Assembly (NCBI RefSeq): GCF_000204195.1
Contig: NZ_AFBG01000024.1
Span: 1-64,000, forward strand
Length of the DNA: 64,000 nucleotides
Origin: Acidovorax radicis N35
GTDB lineage: Bacteria; Pseudomonadota; Gammaproteobacteria; Burkholderiales; Burkholderiaceae_C
Reading direction: 5' to 3'
The notes beneath the pieces were generated by a model that saw only the letters and a program-made list of their open reading frames with translations, was not told the DNA's origin and did not search any database. A program made the position numbers and the translations under genes. Position 1 is the first letter of the stretch, and every line of letters begins with the position of its first letter. Positions 8,837 through 17,148 of the stretch are shown one piece after another.

Positions 8837-9148
8837 TCAGAACGATACCGCCATACCCGGTACGTCCACGCGCACTACCGGCTTGGCAAGTGCCGCACTG
8901 GCAGCACGCGCAAAGTCGCGGGACCATACCGGGTCGGCCAGCAACGAGGCCCCCGCAGCGCGGGCCACGGTGAGAACCTTGTCCGCCAGCAGCACCTTGC
9001 CGCTGGCGCGCAGGGGTTCGCAGTCGAGCGCGGTGAACTGATCATCCAGCCAGCGCCTGCCAGCCTCGTGGCCCATGGGCTCGGCGCCCTCCAGATCAAA
9101 ACGGAATTCCTGGTTTCCGGCCAGACGGACCGACACTTCGCTGTGCAT
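8837..9148 (-). CDS. Small conserved protein of unknown function
   Basis: 103 aa from MHSEVSVRL; the frame is open for 18 more codons, but this ATG has AAGG at suitable distance. No signal peptide or transmembrane helix. It contains an N-terminal beta-rich part (VRLAGNQEFRFDLEGAEPMG), then a helical middle (VLLADKVLTVARAAG), and ends VVRVDVPGMAVSF. No recognised domain. It lies downstream of the DAHP synthase on the same strand as that gene's neighbour set, convergent with mpl. Confidence 0.6.
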   Translation of the reverse strand: MHSEVSVRLAGNQEFRFDLEGAEPMGHEAGRRWLDDQFTALDCEPLRASGKVLLADKVLTVARAAGASLLADPVWSRDFARAASAALAKPVVRVDVPGMAVSF

Positions 9149-9249
9149 GATGGTTTGCCTTTCTTCTGAAACCGTGGCGGCGACTGCCGTGCTCCCTTGC
9201 ACGGCCCGCCACGGGTTTCCAGTTTAGGGCCTCCTGCAACCGGCGCAGA

Positions 9250-10371
9250 TCACCGCGCGCGGCGGGCCTTCACAGCGTCGGACAGTTCAGCCAACGCCGT
9301 CAGCGAATCGTCCCAGCCCAGGCAGGCGTCCGTGATGCTCTTGCCGTACTCCAGCGCGCCGGGCAGGTCCTTGCCCGGTGAGAACTTCTGGGCACCGGCT
9401 GTGAGGTGGCTCTCGATCATGAGGCCGAACACACTGCGCGAGCCGCCTGCGAGCTGCGAGGCAATGTCGCGCGCCACTTCAAGCTGCTTTTCATGCTGTT
9501 TGCTGCTGTTGGCATGGCTGCAGTCCACCATCAGGGTAGCGGGCAGCTTGGCGGCTTCGAGGTCCTTGCAGGCGGCGGCCACGCTGGCGGCGTCGTAGTT
9601 GGGCGTCTTGCCACCACGCAGGATCACGTGGCAGTCCTTGTTGCCCTTGGTGTTGACGATGGCTACCTGGCCGTTCTTGTGCACCGACAGGAAGTGGTGG
9701 CCCCGGCTGGCCGACTGGATGGCGTCGGTGGCAATGCGGATGTTGCCGTCGGTGCCGTTCTTGAAGCCGATGGGGGCCGAGATGCCGGAGGCCAGCTCGC
9801 GGTGCACCTGGCTTTCGGTGGTCCGGGCGCCAATGGCGCCCCAGCTGATCAGGTCGCCGATGTACTGGGGCGAGATCACGTCAAGGAACTCGCTACCGGC
9901 GGGCATGCCCAGGCGGTTGATCTCGATCAGCAGCTGGCGTGCAATGCGCAGGCCTTCATCGATGCGGTAGCTTTCGTCGAGGTACGGGTCGTTGATGAGG
10001 CCCTTCCAGCCCACCGTGGTGCGTGGCTTCTCGAAGTACACGCGCATCACGATTTCCAGGGTGTCGGCGTACTGCGCGCGCGCAGCCATGAGACGGCGTG
10101 CGTACTCGACAGCGGCAGCCGGGTCGTGGATGGAGCACGGGCCGATGATGACCAGCAGGCGGTCATCCTTGCCGGCCATGATGTTGTGGATGTTCTTGCG
10201 GGTCTGGGTGATCAGCGTCTCGACCGGCGTTCCGCGGATCGGGAAAAAGCGGATCAGATGCTCGGGAGGAGGCAACACGGTGATGTCCTTGATACGTTCG
10301 TCGTCGGTCTGGCTGGTTTTCTCGACGCTGCGGTACCAGGCATCGCTGGTCGGGGTGGTGGGGGCCGTCAT
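9250..10371 (-). CDS. aroG: 3-deoxy-7-phosphoheptulonate (DAHP) synthase, class I
   Basis: 373 aa. It condenses phosphoenolpyruvate and erythrose 4-phosphate, the committed step of aromatic amino acid synthesis. The start MTAPTTPTSDAWYRS is chosen because GAGGAAG stands 5 bases upstream; the frame extends 89 codons further but only through the leader region. Motifs: GPCSIHDP (residues 77-84, PEP site), RVYFEKPRTTVGWKG, GSEFLDVISPQY, GARTTESQVHRE, GFKNGTDG and VDCSHANSSK. It belongs to the E. coli AroG/AroF/AroH type; the symbol aroG is by similarity, and feedback specificity is not known. Expression is probably controlled by the attenuator at 10427-10558. Confidence 0.95.
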   Translation of the reverse strand: MTAPTTPTSDAWYRSVEKTSQTDDERIKDITVLPPPEHLIRFFPIRGTPVETLITQTRKNIHNIMAGKDDRLLVIIGPCSIHDPAAAVEYARRLMAARAQYADTLEIVMRVYFEKPRTTVGWKGLINDPYLDESYRIDEGLRIARQLLIEINRLGMPAGSEFLDVISPQYIGDLISWGAIGARTTESQVHRELASGISAPIGFKNGTDGNIRIATDAIQSASRGHHFLSVHKNGQVAIVNTKGNKDCHVILRGGKTPNYDAASVAAACKDLEAAKLPATLMVDCSHANSSKQHEKQLEVARDIASQLAGGSRSVFGLMIESHLTAGAQKFSPGKDLPGALEYGKSITDACLGWDDSLTALAELSDAVKARRAR

Positions 10372-10426
10372 GGTTGCTTCCTCGTGGAGTAAAAGTAGTG
10401 GGAGGGATGGAAAAACGGGAGGACAG

Positions 10427-10464
10427 AAAAACAAAAACCGCCGGGCTTTGCAGCGTCGGCGGTT
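10427..10464 (-). terminator. Attenuator terminator in the DAHP synthase leader
   Basis: Read on the minus strand, AACCGCCG (10464-10457) and CGGCGGTT (10443-10436) form a perfect 8-bp stem, with possible extra pairs inside the loop. TTTTTGTTTTT follows directly (10437-10427). It ends 55 bases before the DAHP synthase ATG and 38 bases after the leader ORF stop, so it terminates transcription before the gene. Confidence 0.85.
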
Positions 10465-10501
10465 GGTATGGGGAGGTTGTGTTTGCTTGCGCGTTTTCCT
10501 C

Positions 10502-10558
10502 TCATCCGCCGGGGACCGAGATAAAAAACCAAAAATAAAACGCGCTGCGAACTTGCAT
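10502..10558 (-). CDS. Putative aromatic-rich leader peptide of DAHP synthase
   Basis: 18 codons plus TGA: MQVRSAFYFWFFISVPGG. Six consecutive codons (10540-10523) are Phe-Tyr-Phe-Trp-Phe-Phe, the end products of the pathway that DAHP synthase starts. This is the hallmark of a ribosome-mediated attenuation leader. The stop codon directly follows the segment CCCCGGCGG (10514-10506), which repeats the descending arm of the downstream terminator. No Shine-Dalgarno is visible before the ATG; a TACATT seven bases upstream could be a -10 box giving a leaderless transcript. No experimental evidence; inferred from sequence. Confidence 0.75.
   Translation of the reverse strand: MQVRSAFYFWFFISVPGG
10506..10514 (-). 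promoter_or_regulatory. Antiterminator segment 2 of the DAHP synthase leader
   Basis: CCCCGGCGG at the end of the leader ORF. Its CGGCGG can pair with CCGCCG at 10462-10457, which is the ascending arm of the terminator. Pairing 2:3 and 3:4 are mutually exclusive, because segment 4 (10445-10438) has the same CCCGGCGG sequence. A ribosome at the leader stop would mask segment 2 and allow termination; one stalled on the aromatic codons would leave it free. Confidence 0.7.
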
Positions 10559-10671
10559 GGAAAGCAATGTAGCACAGGAGTGCGGCAGTGCAGCAACCCT
10601 GGATTGTTGTTTTTGCGATACGGGAGGGGCTTGAACAAGCCCTCTCAACCCCCAGCGTTCACCGCAGAGGT

Positions 10672-11211
10672 TCAACGCCGCCAGCGATGAAACCAGGCAC
10701 GCACGCGCTGCAACGCAGACTGCTTGCGCGGCGGCGCGGCATCCTGCAGGTCGCTGGGCGGATCGCTCTGGTGCTCATACATGTCAATGAGCAGCAATGC
10801 CTCGCCCAGCGTGCGCCAGGCGAGAAGTTCGAACTGGTCGAAGCTCGCACTTTCCTTCGGGCTGCGCCGCTCCAGCATCTGCTGCCAGTCCGTGATCGCA
10901 TTGCGCAACTCCCTCAGCGCGCGCTGGTAGGCACCAAACTCGTACAACGCGTGCCAGGCCGAGCCCAGACCCGTCAGGAACAACTGGTGCTCGCGGGCGC
11001 AATGCGACAAGGCCAGCACACGCCGGGTGATGGCGGTGGTGTCGGTAGTGGTGCGACGGGTGCGCACTGCCTCGTCGATCTGCGTTGACAGCGCGCTCAG
11101 GCTATCACGCAGTTGACGAGACTCCTCGTCGGCCACGCCTTCGCGCAGAAAGCGGCTGATGTCTCCAAATGATTGAAGGGTCAGTAGCTGACTGGGGCGC
11201 GTAGCGGGCAT
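10672..11211 (-). CDS. Helical protein of unknown function
   Basis: 179 aa. No signal peptide or membrane span. Composition and heptad-like spacing suggest an all-helical protein (for example FLREGVADEESRQLRDSLSAL and ELRNAITDWQQMLERR), with a strongly basic C-terminus, RVRAWFHRWRR. No family recognised. It is on the same strand as tldD (119 bases upstream) and the DAHP synthase leader begins about 110 bases downstream. Confidence 0.65.
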   Translation of the reverse strand: MPATRPSQLLTLQSFGDISRFLREGVADEESRQLRDSLSALSTQIDEAVRTRRTTTDTTAITRRVLALSHCAREHQLFLTGLGSAWHALYEFGAYQRALRELRNAITDWQQMLERRSPKESASFDQFELLAWRTLGEALLLIDMYEHQSDPPSDLQDAAPPRKQSALQRVRAWFHRWRR

Positions 11212-11330
11212 ACGCCATTTTGCGCTGCCAAGGCCTGTGCGATGCCCTTTGTGCGCCGCACAAGGCTGAAGTTGGTGGAAGCAAGCAACAGCCAGCGTGT
11301 TGCCCCGAGCAAGAACACCGTTGCCGGTCG

Positions 11331-12815
11331 TCAGGCCGTTCCACCCACCGTCAGCCCCTCGATGCGCAGCGTGGGCTGGCCCACGCCCACGGGCACGCTC
11401 TGGCCTTCCTTGCCGCAGGTGCCTACGCCGCTGTCTAGGCGCATGTCGTTGCCGATCATGGTGACCTTCTTGAGCGACTCAGGGCCACTGCCGATGATGG
11501 TGGCGCCCTTCACGGGATACTGGATCTTGCCGTTCTCGACCCAATAGGCCTCACTGGCCGAGAACACGAACTTGCCCGAGGTGATGTCTACCTGCCCGCC
11601 GCCGAAGTTGCTGGCGTACAGCCCCTTCTTGATGCTGGCGATGATCTCGGCAGGGTCCTTGTCGCCGCCCAGCATGTAGGTGTTGGTCATGCGCGGCATG
11701 GGGATATGGGCATAACTCTCGCGCCGACCGTTGCCGGTGGGGGCCACGCCCATCAAGCGCGCGTTGAGCGAGTCCTGGATGTAGCCCTTCAAGATGCCGT
11801 CCTCGATCAGCACGTTGCGCTGGCTGGCATGGCCTTCGTCGTCCACATTGAGCGAACCCCGGCGATCGGCAATCGTGCCGTCATCCAGTACCGTCACACC
11901 CTTGGCCGCCACCCGCTGGCCGATGCGGCCGCTGAAGGCGCTGGAGCCCTTGCGATTGAAGTCCCCTTCCAGTCCGTGGCCAATGGCTTCGTGCAACAGG
12001 ATACCGGGCCAGCCCGAGCCTAGCACCACGGTCATCTCACCCGCAGGAGCAGGGCGCGACTCGAGGTTGACTAGGGCAGCATTCACCGCCTCGTCCACGT
12101 ATTTGCCCATTTGCTCGTCGTCGAAGTAGGCCAGGCCAAAACGACCGCCACCACCGGCAGAGCCCATCTCGCGCCGGCCGTTTTGCTCGGCGATCACGGT
12201 GACCGACAGCCGCACCAGCGGGCGCACGTCGGCCGCCAGCGTGCCATCGGCCCGGGCCACCAGCACCACATCGTATTCACTGGCCAGCCCCGCCATGACC
12301 TGCGCAACACGCGGGTCCTTGGCGCGGGCGCGCTGCTCCAGCTTTTCCAGCAAGGCCACCTTGGCCGTGCTGTCGAGCGATGCAATCGGGTCCACACCTG
12401 GATAGAGACTGCGGCCAGCCGCTACCTTTTTAGGAGCTACTCGCACCTTACCAGCCTGCGCTACTGCCGAAATAGAGCGCACAGTGCGGGCTGCGTCCAG
12501 CAAGGACGCCTCTGAAATGTCGTCCGAGTAGGCAAACGCCGTCTTCTCGCCGCTGACCGCGCGCACACCCACGCCCTGATCAATGCTGAAGGAGCCCGTT
12601 TTGACAATGCCCTCTTCCAGGCTCCACCCTTCGCTGCGCGTGTACTGGAAGTACAGGTCGGCGTCGTCCACCTGGTGGGTCCGGATCTCGGCCAGGGCCC
12701 GCGCCAGATGGCTTTCATCAAGCCCAAACGGGGTCAACAGCAATTCGCGAGCGACATCAATGCGCTGGCTGGTGGCCGCACGCTGGGGCGCGGCAGTGGT
12801 GGAGCGGAAAGTCAT
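11331..12815 (-). CDS. tldD: Metalloprotease TldD
   Basis: 494 aa, full length. TldD forms the zinc protease TldD/TldE (PmbA), known for maturation of microcin and lasso-type peptides and degradation of the CcdA antitoxin. The zinc-binding HEAIGH, followed by GLEGDFNRKGSSAFSGRIG, lies near residue 275. The C-terminal segment GTCGKEGQSVPVGVGQPTLRI is typical. No tldE partner is seen in this window. About 18 codons around 12424-12478 coincide with a degenerate, in-frame copy of the dispersed repeat (residues GKVRVAPKKVAAG region). Confidence 0.95.
   Translation of the reverse strand: MTFRSTTAAPQRAATSQRIDVARELLLTPFGLDESHLARALAEIRTHQVDDADLYFQYTRSEGWSLEEGIVKTGSFSIDQGVGVRAVSGEKTAFAYSDDISEASLLDAARTVRSISAVAQAGKVRVAPKKVAAGRSLYPGVDPIASLDSTAKVALLEKLEQRARAKDPRVAQVMAGLASEYDVVLVARADGTLAADVRPLVRLSVTVIAEQNGRREMGSAGGGGRFGLAYFDDEQMGKYVDEAVNAALVNLESRPAPAGEMTVVLGSGWPGILLHEAIGHGLEGDFNRKGSSAFSGRIGQRVAAKGVTVLDDGTIADRRGSLNVDDEGHASQRNVLIEDGILKGYIQDSLNARLMGVAPTGNGRRESYAHIPMPRMTNTYMLGGDKDPAEIIASIKKGLYASNFGGGQVDITSGKFVFSASEAYWVENGKIQYPVKGATIIGSGPESLKKVTMIGNDMRLDSGVGTCGKEGQSVPVGVGQPTLRIEGLTVGGTA
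12424..12478. repeat. Dispersed palindromic repeat, copy c, inside tldD
   Basis: On the minus strand: TAGCGCAGGCTGGTAAGGTG, then CGAGTAGCTCCTAAAAAGG. It aligns with the reverse orientation of the family (TAGCGC...GCG..TAGCT..TAAAAA..TAGC) and is A+T-richer than flanking tldD codons, but it is degenerate. Confidence 0.45.
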
Positions 12816-12896
12816 CGGGGCATTTTAGGCGCGCAGCCCCGCCCCGCGGCACAAGGGGGCACATGCCCCTATGCCGCCGCGCAACCGGCCGCGGCG

Positions 12897-13235
12897 TCAG
12901 GCTGCCGCCTGATCATCCAGGACGGCTTGTGGCGCGTGGGTTTGCACAGACTCGATGCCTGCATCGCGCGCCTTGGCACCGGAGTACATCTGGCTTTGCC
13001 CGATGACCTGGCCATTGCCCGCCTTGAGCGTGAAATAGGGCGATCCGTCCTTGGCGCTCAGGCGCCCAAAGCGGCCATCGTCCGGGGCGTTCTTGCGCAC
13101 GGATTCAATGCCATTCAGCGCGCTGGCCCGTGATTCATACAGCTCGCTGGTCAGGATGACCTGGCCATTGGTGGCCAGCAGGTTGAAGACAAATTTATCG
13201 TTCTTCGACTTCTTCAGCTCGAACTTCGCCGCCAT
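12897..13235 (-). CDS. YegP-type DUF1508 protein
   Basis: 112 aa, start chosen at MAAKFELKKSKNDKF with GGAGGG seven bases upstream. It consists of two tandem DUF1508 repeats (residues about 4-50 and 58-103), each with the GNGQVI/NGQVI core and a following segment ending in GIESV (NGIESVRKNA, AGIESVQTHA). YegP-like proteins are small cytoplasmic proteins of uncertain function, often stress-linked. A longer open frame reaching into rodA on this strand is an overlap artefact. Confidence 0.85.
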   Translation of the reverse strand: MAAKFELKKSKNDKFVFNLLATNGQVILTSELYESRASALNGIESVRKNAPDDGRFGRLSAKDGSPYFTLKAGNGQVIGQSQMYSGAKARDAGIESVQTHAPQAVLDDQAAA

Positions 13236-13369
13236 AGGGAATCCCTCCGGTTGCATGGGCCAAGGCACAGTTGGCCTGCAGGTTTGTACCCTCTTGCCGC
13301 CACGCGCGCAACGCCTGGACAGAGACCCTAGAACCTGTTCACGATCCCCAGGGAATCGCAAGCACGGCC

Positions 13370-14542
13370 TTACAGCGCGGGCCGAGCGTCCTTGGGGTCC
13401 TGCTTCTGCGCCCGGGCCACCGACATCAGGATGCCCAGCGCCAGGCCCAGGGTCACCATGGCAGTGCCGCCGTAGCTGATGAAAGGCAGCGGCACACCCA
13501 CCACGGGCAGGATGCCGCTGACCATGCCCATGTTCACGAAGGCATAGGTGAAGAAGATCATCGAGACCGCCCCGGCCATCAAGCGCCCGAACAGGCTGGT
13601 GGCACCTGCGGCGATGGCCAGGCCACGCCAGACGAGCATCAGGAAGCAGACCAGCAGAAAAAGGTTGCCTGCCAACCCGAACTCTTCGGAGAAGGCGGCA
13701 AAGATGAAGTCGGTGGTGCGCTCGGGAATGAACTCCAGGTGCGTCTGCGTGCCGGCCATGAATCCCTTGCCCCACACCCCCCCGGAGCCGATGGCGATCA
13801 TGCCCTGGATGATGTGAAACCCCTTGCCCAGCGGGTCGCGCGTGGGGTCGAGCAAGGTACAGATGCGCTGCTGCTGGTAGTCGTGCAGCACCACCCAGCG
13901 CACGCCGTCTGCGCACAGCTGGTCGCCCAGCAGCACCAGCGTGAAGATGCCTGCGCCGCCAATCAGCACGGGCGGCAAGATCAACTTCCACGACAGGCCT
14001 GCAAAAAATATCACCGACAGCCCTGCGGCCAGAACCAGCAGCGAGGTTCCCAGGTCCGGCTGCTTCATGATCAGCCCCACCGGAATGGCCAGCAGCAGCC
14101 CCGCCGCCGCAAAATCGAGCGGGCGCAGGGTGCCCTCGCGCTTCTGGAACCACCAGGCCAGCATCAGAGGCATGGCGATTTTCAGGATCTCGCTCGGCTG
14201 GATGACGATGCCTACATTGACCCAGCGCGTTGCACCTTTTTTGGTGATGCCGAACAGCGCCACCGCAAAAAGCAGCGCCACTCCGGCCGCATACAGTGGT
14301 ACGGCAAATACCATGATTTTCTGCGGCGGCACCTGGGCCACCATGAACAGGATGGCGCCCGCTATGAGCATGTTGCGCCCATGGTCGGAAAAGCGCGTCC
14401 CATGGTCGTAGCCCGAGGAATACATGGCCACCAACCCGGCGCAGGCGAGCAGCAGCACCACCAGGATAAGCGGCAGGTCGAACCCGCGGAACAGGGGAAG
14501 AAAACGCTGGGCGAGCGAGGGCTTTTCAAAAACAACGGCCAT
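13370..14542 (-). CDS. rodA: Rod-shape determining peptidoglycan glycosyltransferase RodA
   Basis: 390 aa, SEDS family. RodA polymerises lipid II in the elongasome with PBP2. About ten transmembrane helices are visible. Motifs: GATRWVNVGIVIQPSEILKI, KQPDLGTSLL, DPTRDPLGKGFHIIQGMIAIGSGG, PERTTDFIFAAFSEEFG and the C-terminal GVPLPFISYGGT. Its usual partner mrdA is not in the window. It lies 57 bases downstream of the kinase-HDOD gene on the same strand; the two may share a transcript. Confidence 0.95.
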   Translation of the reverse strand: MAVVFEKPSLAQRFLPLFRGFDLPLILVVLLLACAGLVAMYSSGYDHGTRFSDHGRNMLIAGAILFMVAQVPPQKIMVFAVPLYAAGVALLFAVALFGITKKGATRWVNVGIVIQPSEILKIAMPLMLAWWFQKREGTLRPLDFAAAGLLLAIPVGLIMKQPDLGTSLLVLAAGLSVIFFAGLSWKLILPPVLIGGAGIFTLVLLGDQLCADGVRWVVLHDYQQQRICTLLDPTRDPLGKGFHIIQGMIAIGSGGVWGKGFMAGTQTHLEFIPERTTDFIFAAFSEEFGLAGNLFLLVCFLMLVWRGLAIAAGATSLFGRLMAGAVSMIFFTYAFVNMGMVSGILPVVGVPLPFISYGGTAMVTLGLALGILMSVARAQKQDPKDARPAL

Positions 14543-14599
14543 CGCGAGATTATCGGTGTGCTGGGCCCCCCCTGCACCAGAACCCGCGCCCGGCGGTCG

Positions 14600-17038
14600 T
14601 CATCCCGCCTGGCGGAACGCCATCACGGCCTGGTTGCGCAGGGTGCGCAGCAGGCCCAGGGCCTTGTCATCCACCACGATGCCCCCGGCCGTGGACTGGT
14701 CGGCATAGATGAGTGCAAACGTCTGGCCCTTGATCTGCAACGGAAGCAGCAGGAACGACGGGGCATTGAGCCCCGTGCGGTACCACTCGGGCAGGCGGGC
14801 CTGCATCCTGGGCTCTGTCGCATCGTTGATGAGCGTGTCTGCGCCGCGCAGGCAGACGGCCGCAAACAGGTCGCCCGGCGCCTTGAGCGGGACTTTCATG
14901 GCGCGCACGGCGGCTTCGCTGCCCTCGCCCAGGCCAAAGCGGCCGGTCAGCATGTCGGTGCGCGCCTCGCGCAGGCAAAACACCATGCGCCGAAACCCCA
15001 GCGCGCGGAACATGGTCTCCAGGATCATGCGCAACACGTCATTGAGCTGAAAACTCTCGACCATGGCGTTGGTGATGTCCTGGATGCCCGCTGCCAGCAC
15101 CTCATTGACCTGCGCAACCGACACCACACCACTGGCCTGCGATTCGAGCACCGCTGGCAGGGGCTGGGTTTCGCTGGCCCGCAACTCGTGCGACCCCAGC
15201 GCGTCGTCCTGCGCGGGCCCGGTACCGGCGGCCGGAGGCAGTTGCAGCAGCCGTGCGGCAGGCGTCCCGGGGTCCACGCGCAGGTCCAGCGCCTCGGCCA
15301 GCGCCACGAGCTTGTGGCGGGCACGCAAGGTGGCCTCGGAAATAGCGGCGGCGGACAGCGCCAGCGTGCGGGAATAGCGTGTGCCGATCTGCCCCAGGCG
15401 CGACTCCAGCGACGCCGCCTCGCCGAGCAGCAGGGTGCTGGCCACCTCATTGGCCGCCATCGCCACCCACCGCAGGCGCTCCACGCCCTGCTCCGGCGCG
15501 CGTTGCATGGGCGAGCCCATGGGCTTGCGCATGCAGCGCTGCAGGCTTTCGGGCAGACCCCAGACGCGGGCCACGCCCACTCCCAGGTCCTCGAACCCCA
15601 GGCCCAGCACCTGGAGCGCGGCCGACTCTTCGCCCCCCTCCACACGGCCAGACGCCAGCAGGGAGCGCACCTGCCGCGCCTCTTCCGGAAAGTAGAACTC
15701 GCACAACATGCGGCCCAGGTTCTGGAACATCGCGCCAATGAAGGCCTCTTCGGCCGCCTGACCGGGCTCGCACAGCTCAGCAGCCACCGACCCTGCCATC
15801 ATGGCGCGCAGGAATTCCTCGCGCATCTGGCTGGCGTGGGCCTTATCCTGCATGTGGTCCAGCAGCACCAGGCTGAGCGCCATGTTGCGCACGGCGTTGA
15901 AGCCCACCAGGCTCACGGCCCGCGACACGGTGCTGATGGTGCCCCGGCCCGCATGCGCAAAATGCACGCTGTTGACCAGGCGCAGCAGCTTGTTGGTGAG
16001 CGCCACGTCCTTGAGGATCTCGTGCGTGAGATCGCTGATGCTGTCGTCCTCCGAGTTGGCCACGCGCTGGATACGGGCCACCGAGTCCGACAGCGCCGGA
16101 AAGTCGCTCTTGTGGCGCATGCGCCGCAGCAGGAAATCCAGTGTGGCGTTGCTGGCCGCCGTGGGCGCGCTGGCGGGTGCGGCCCAGGCACGCAAGGCAT
16201 CGCGGAACTCCGCCGCCGACGGGTAGCGCTGGCCCGGCTCGCGCGCCATCGCACGTTGCAAAACGGCCCTCAGGCCGTCATCCACACCCGGCCCGAGGTC
16301 TTCGGGCAGCACCAGGGTTTCGTTGGCAATGCGGTACAGCGCCTGCCAGGTGTCTTTCTGGTGGATCAGCGGCTGGCCCGTGAGCATCTCCACCAGCACC
16401 AGGGCGGCCGAATACACATCCATGGCCGGCGCGGGGGCCTCCCCGGCAGCCGCCTCGGGCGCGAGGTACGCCGGGGTGCCACTGGCCAGCTGTGAATCCG
16501 GCGCGGCCTGCACCGGTGCCGCCATGCCAAAGTCCATGACCCGGGCGTGGCGCTGGGTGTCGATCATGATGTTGGAAGGCTTGAGGTCGCGGTGCACGAT
16601 GCCGGCCTGGTGCGCTGCCTGCAGACCATCCAGCACGTCCACCATCAGCGCCACCGCGTCGTGCGGCGTGCAGCGCCCCTGCTGCGCCAGGTGTTCGGCC
16701 AGGGTCTTGCCTGGCACGTACTCGAAGACGATGTAGGGCTGGCGGCCCTGCACATCGGCCTCGAACACCGGCACGATGAAGGGGTGCGCAAGACGCCCCA
16801 CATGCCGCGCCTCGCGCAGCCAGTGTTCGAGCACCGACGGGTCCTGGTCCTCCACGGGGCGCATGAGCTTGATGGCCACCTCGCGCTGCAGGCGCGGGTC
16901 CAGCGCCAGCCACACCGTGGCCTGGGCGCCCCGGCCCAGCAGCTTCTTCAGCTCGAAGCGGCCCAGCGACGTGGGCGGCTTGTCGGCGGATCCCTGGGCC
17001 CAGCGTCTGGCGGTGGAAAGCGGGGCAAAATCAGTCAT
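14600..17038 (-). CDS. Ser/Thr protein kinase - HDOD - GAF fusion protein
   Basis: 812 aa from MTDFAPLSTARRW; an upstream extension of 36 codons in the frame lacks conserved features. Domain order: Hanks-type kinase (about residues 27-280) with glycine loop GRGAQATV, Lys57 in AIKLM, HRDLKPSN, DFGMAAP and APEAAAGE; HDOD domain (about 310-510), a degenerate HD-hydrolase fold used in signalling; a linker; and a GAF-like domain (about 650-810). All kinase catalytic residues are present, so activity is expected. No transmembrane helix, so it is cytoplasmic. Substrate and input signal unknown. Confidence 0.88.
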   Translation of the reverse strand: MTDFAPLSTARRWAQGSADKPPTSLGRFELKKLLGRGAQATVWLALDPRLQREVAIKLMRPVEDQDPSVLEHWLREARHVGRLAHPFIVPVFEADVQGRQPYIVFEYVPGKTLAEHLAQQGRCTPHDAVALMVDVLDGLQAAHQAGIVHRDLKPSNIMIDTQRHARVMDFGMAAPVQAAPDSQLASGTPAYLAPEAAAGEAPAPAMDVYSAALVLVEMLTGQPLIHQKDTWQALYRIANETLVLPEDLGPGVDDGLRAVLQRAMAREPGQRYPSAAEFRDALRAWAAPASAPTAASNATLDFLLRRMRHKSDFPALSDSVARIQRVANSEDDSISDLTHEILKDVALTNKLLRLVNSVHFAHAGRGTISTVSRAVSLVGFNAVRNMALSLVLLDHMQDKAHASQMREEFLRAMMAGSVAAELCEPGQAAEEAFIGAMFQNLGRMLCEFYFPEEARQVRSLLASGRVEGGEESAALQVLGLGFEDLGVGVARVWGLPESLQRCMRKPMGSPMQRAPEQGVERLRWVAMAANEVASTLLLGEAASLESRLGQIGTRYSRTLALSAAAISEATLRARHKLVALAEALDLRVDPGTPAARLLQLPPAAGTGPAQDDALGSHELRASETQPLPAVLESQASGVVSVAQVNEVLAAGIQDITNAMVESFQLNDVLRMILETMFRALGFRRMVFCLREARTDMLTGRFGLGEGSEAAVRAMKVPLKAPGDLFAAVCLRGADTLINDATEPRMQARLPEWYRTGLNAPSFLLLPLQIKGQTFALIYADQSTAGGIVVDDKALGLLRTLRNQAVMAFRQAG

Positions 17039-17148
17039 GGTGGGGATCAAGGCAGCGGGCGCACCGCGTGGCGCCCATGCCATGCATCTTATGTCCCGGC
17101 CATCCCCTTTGCAGCAGTGATTCCCCTGCCTTGTCGTTTTCCCCATCC

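Noticed and set aside
13271..16495. Very long open frame on the plus strand (1074 codons) opposite rodA and the kinase gene
   Set aside because: Its protein is rich in His/Gln/Arg/Gly without motifs, while the minus strand has clear RodA and kinase domains. High G+C keeps antisense frames open.
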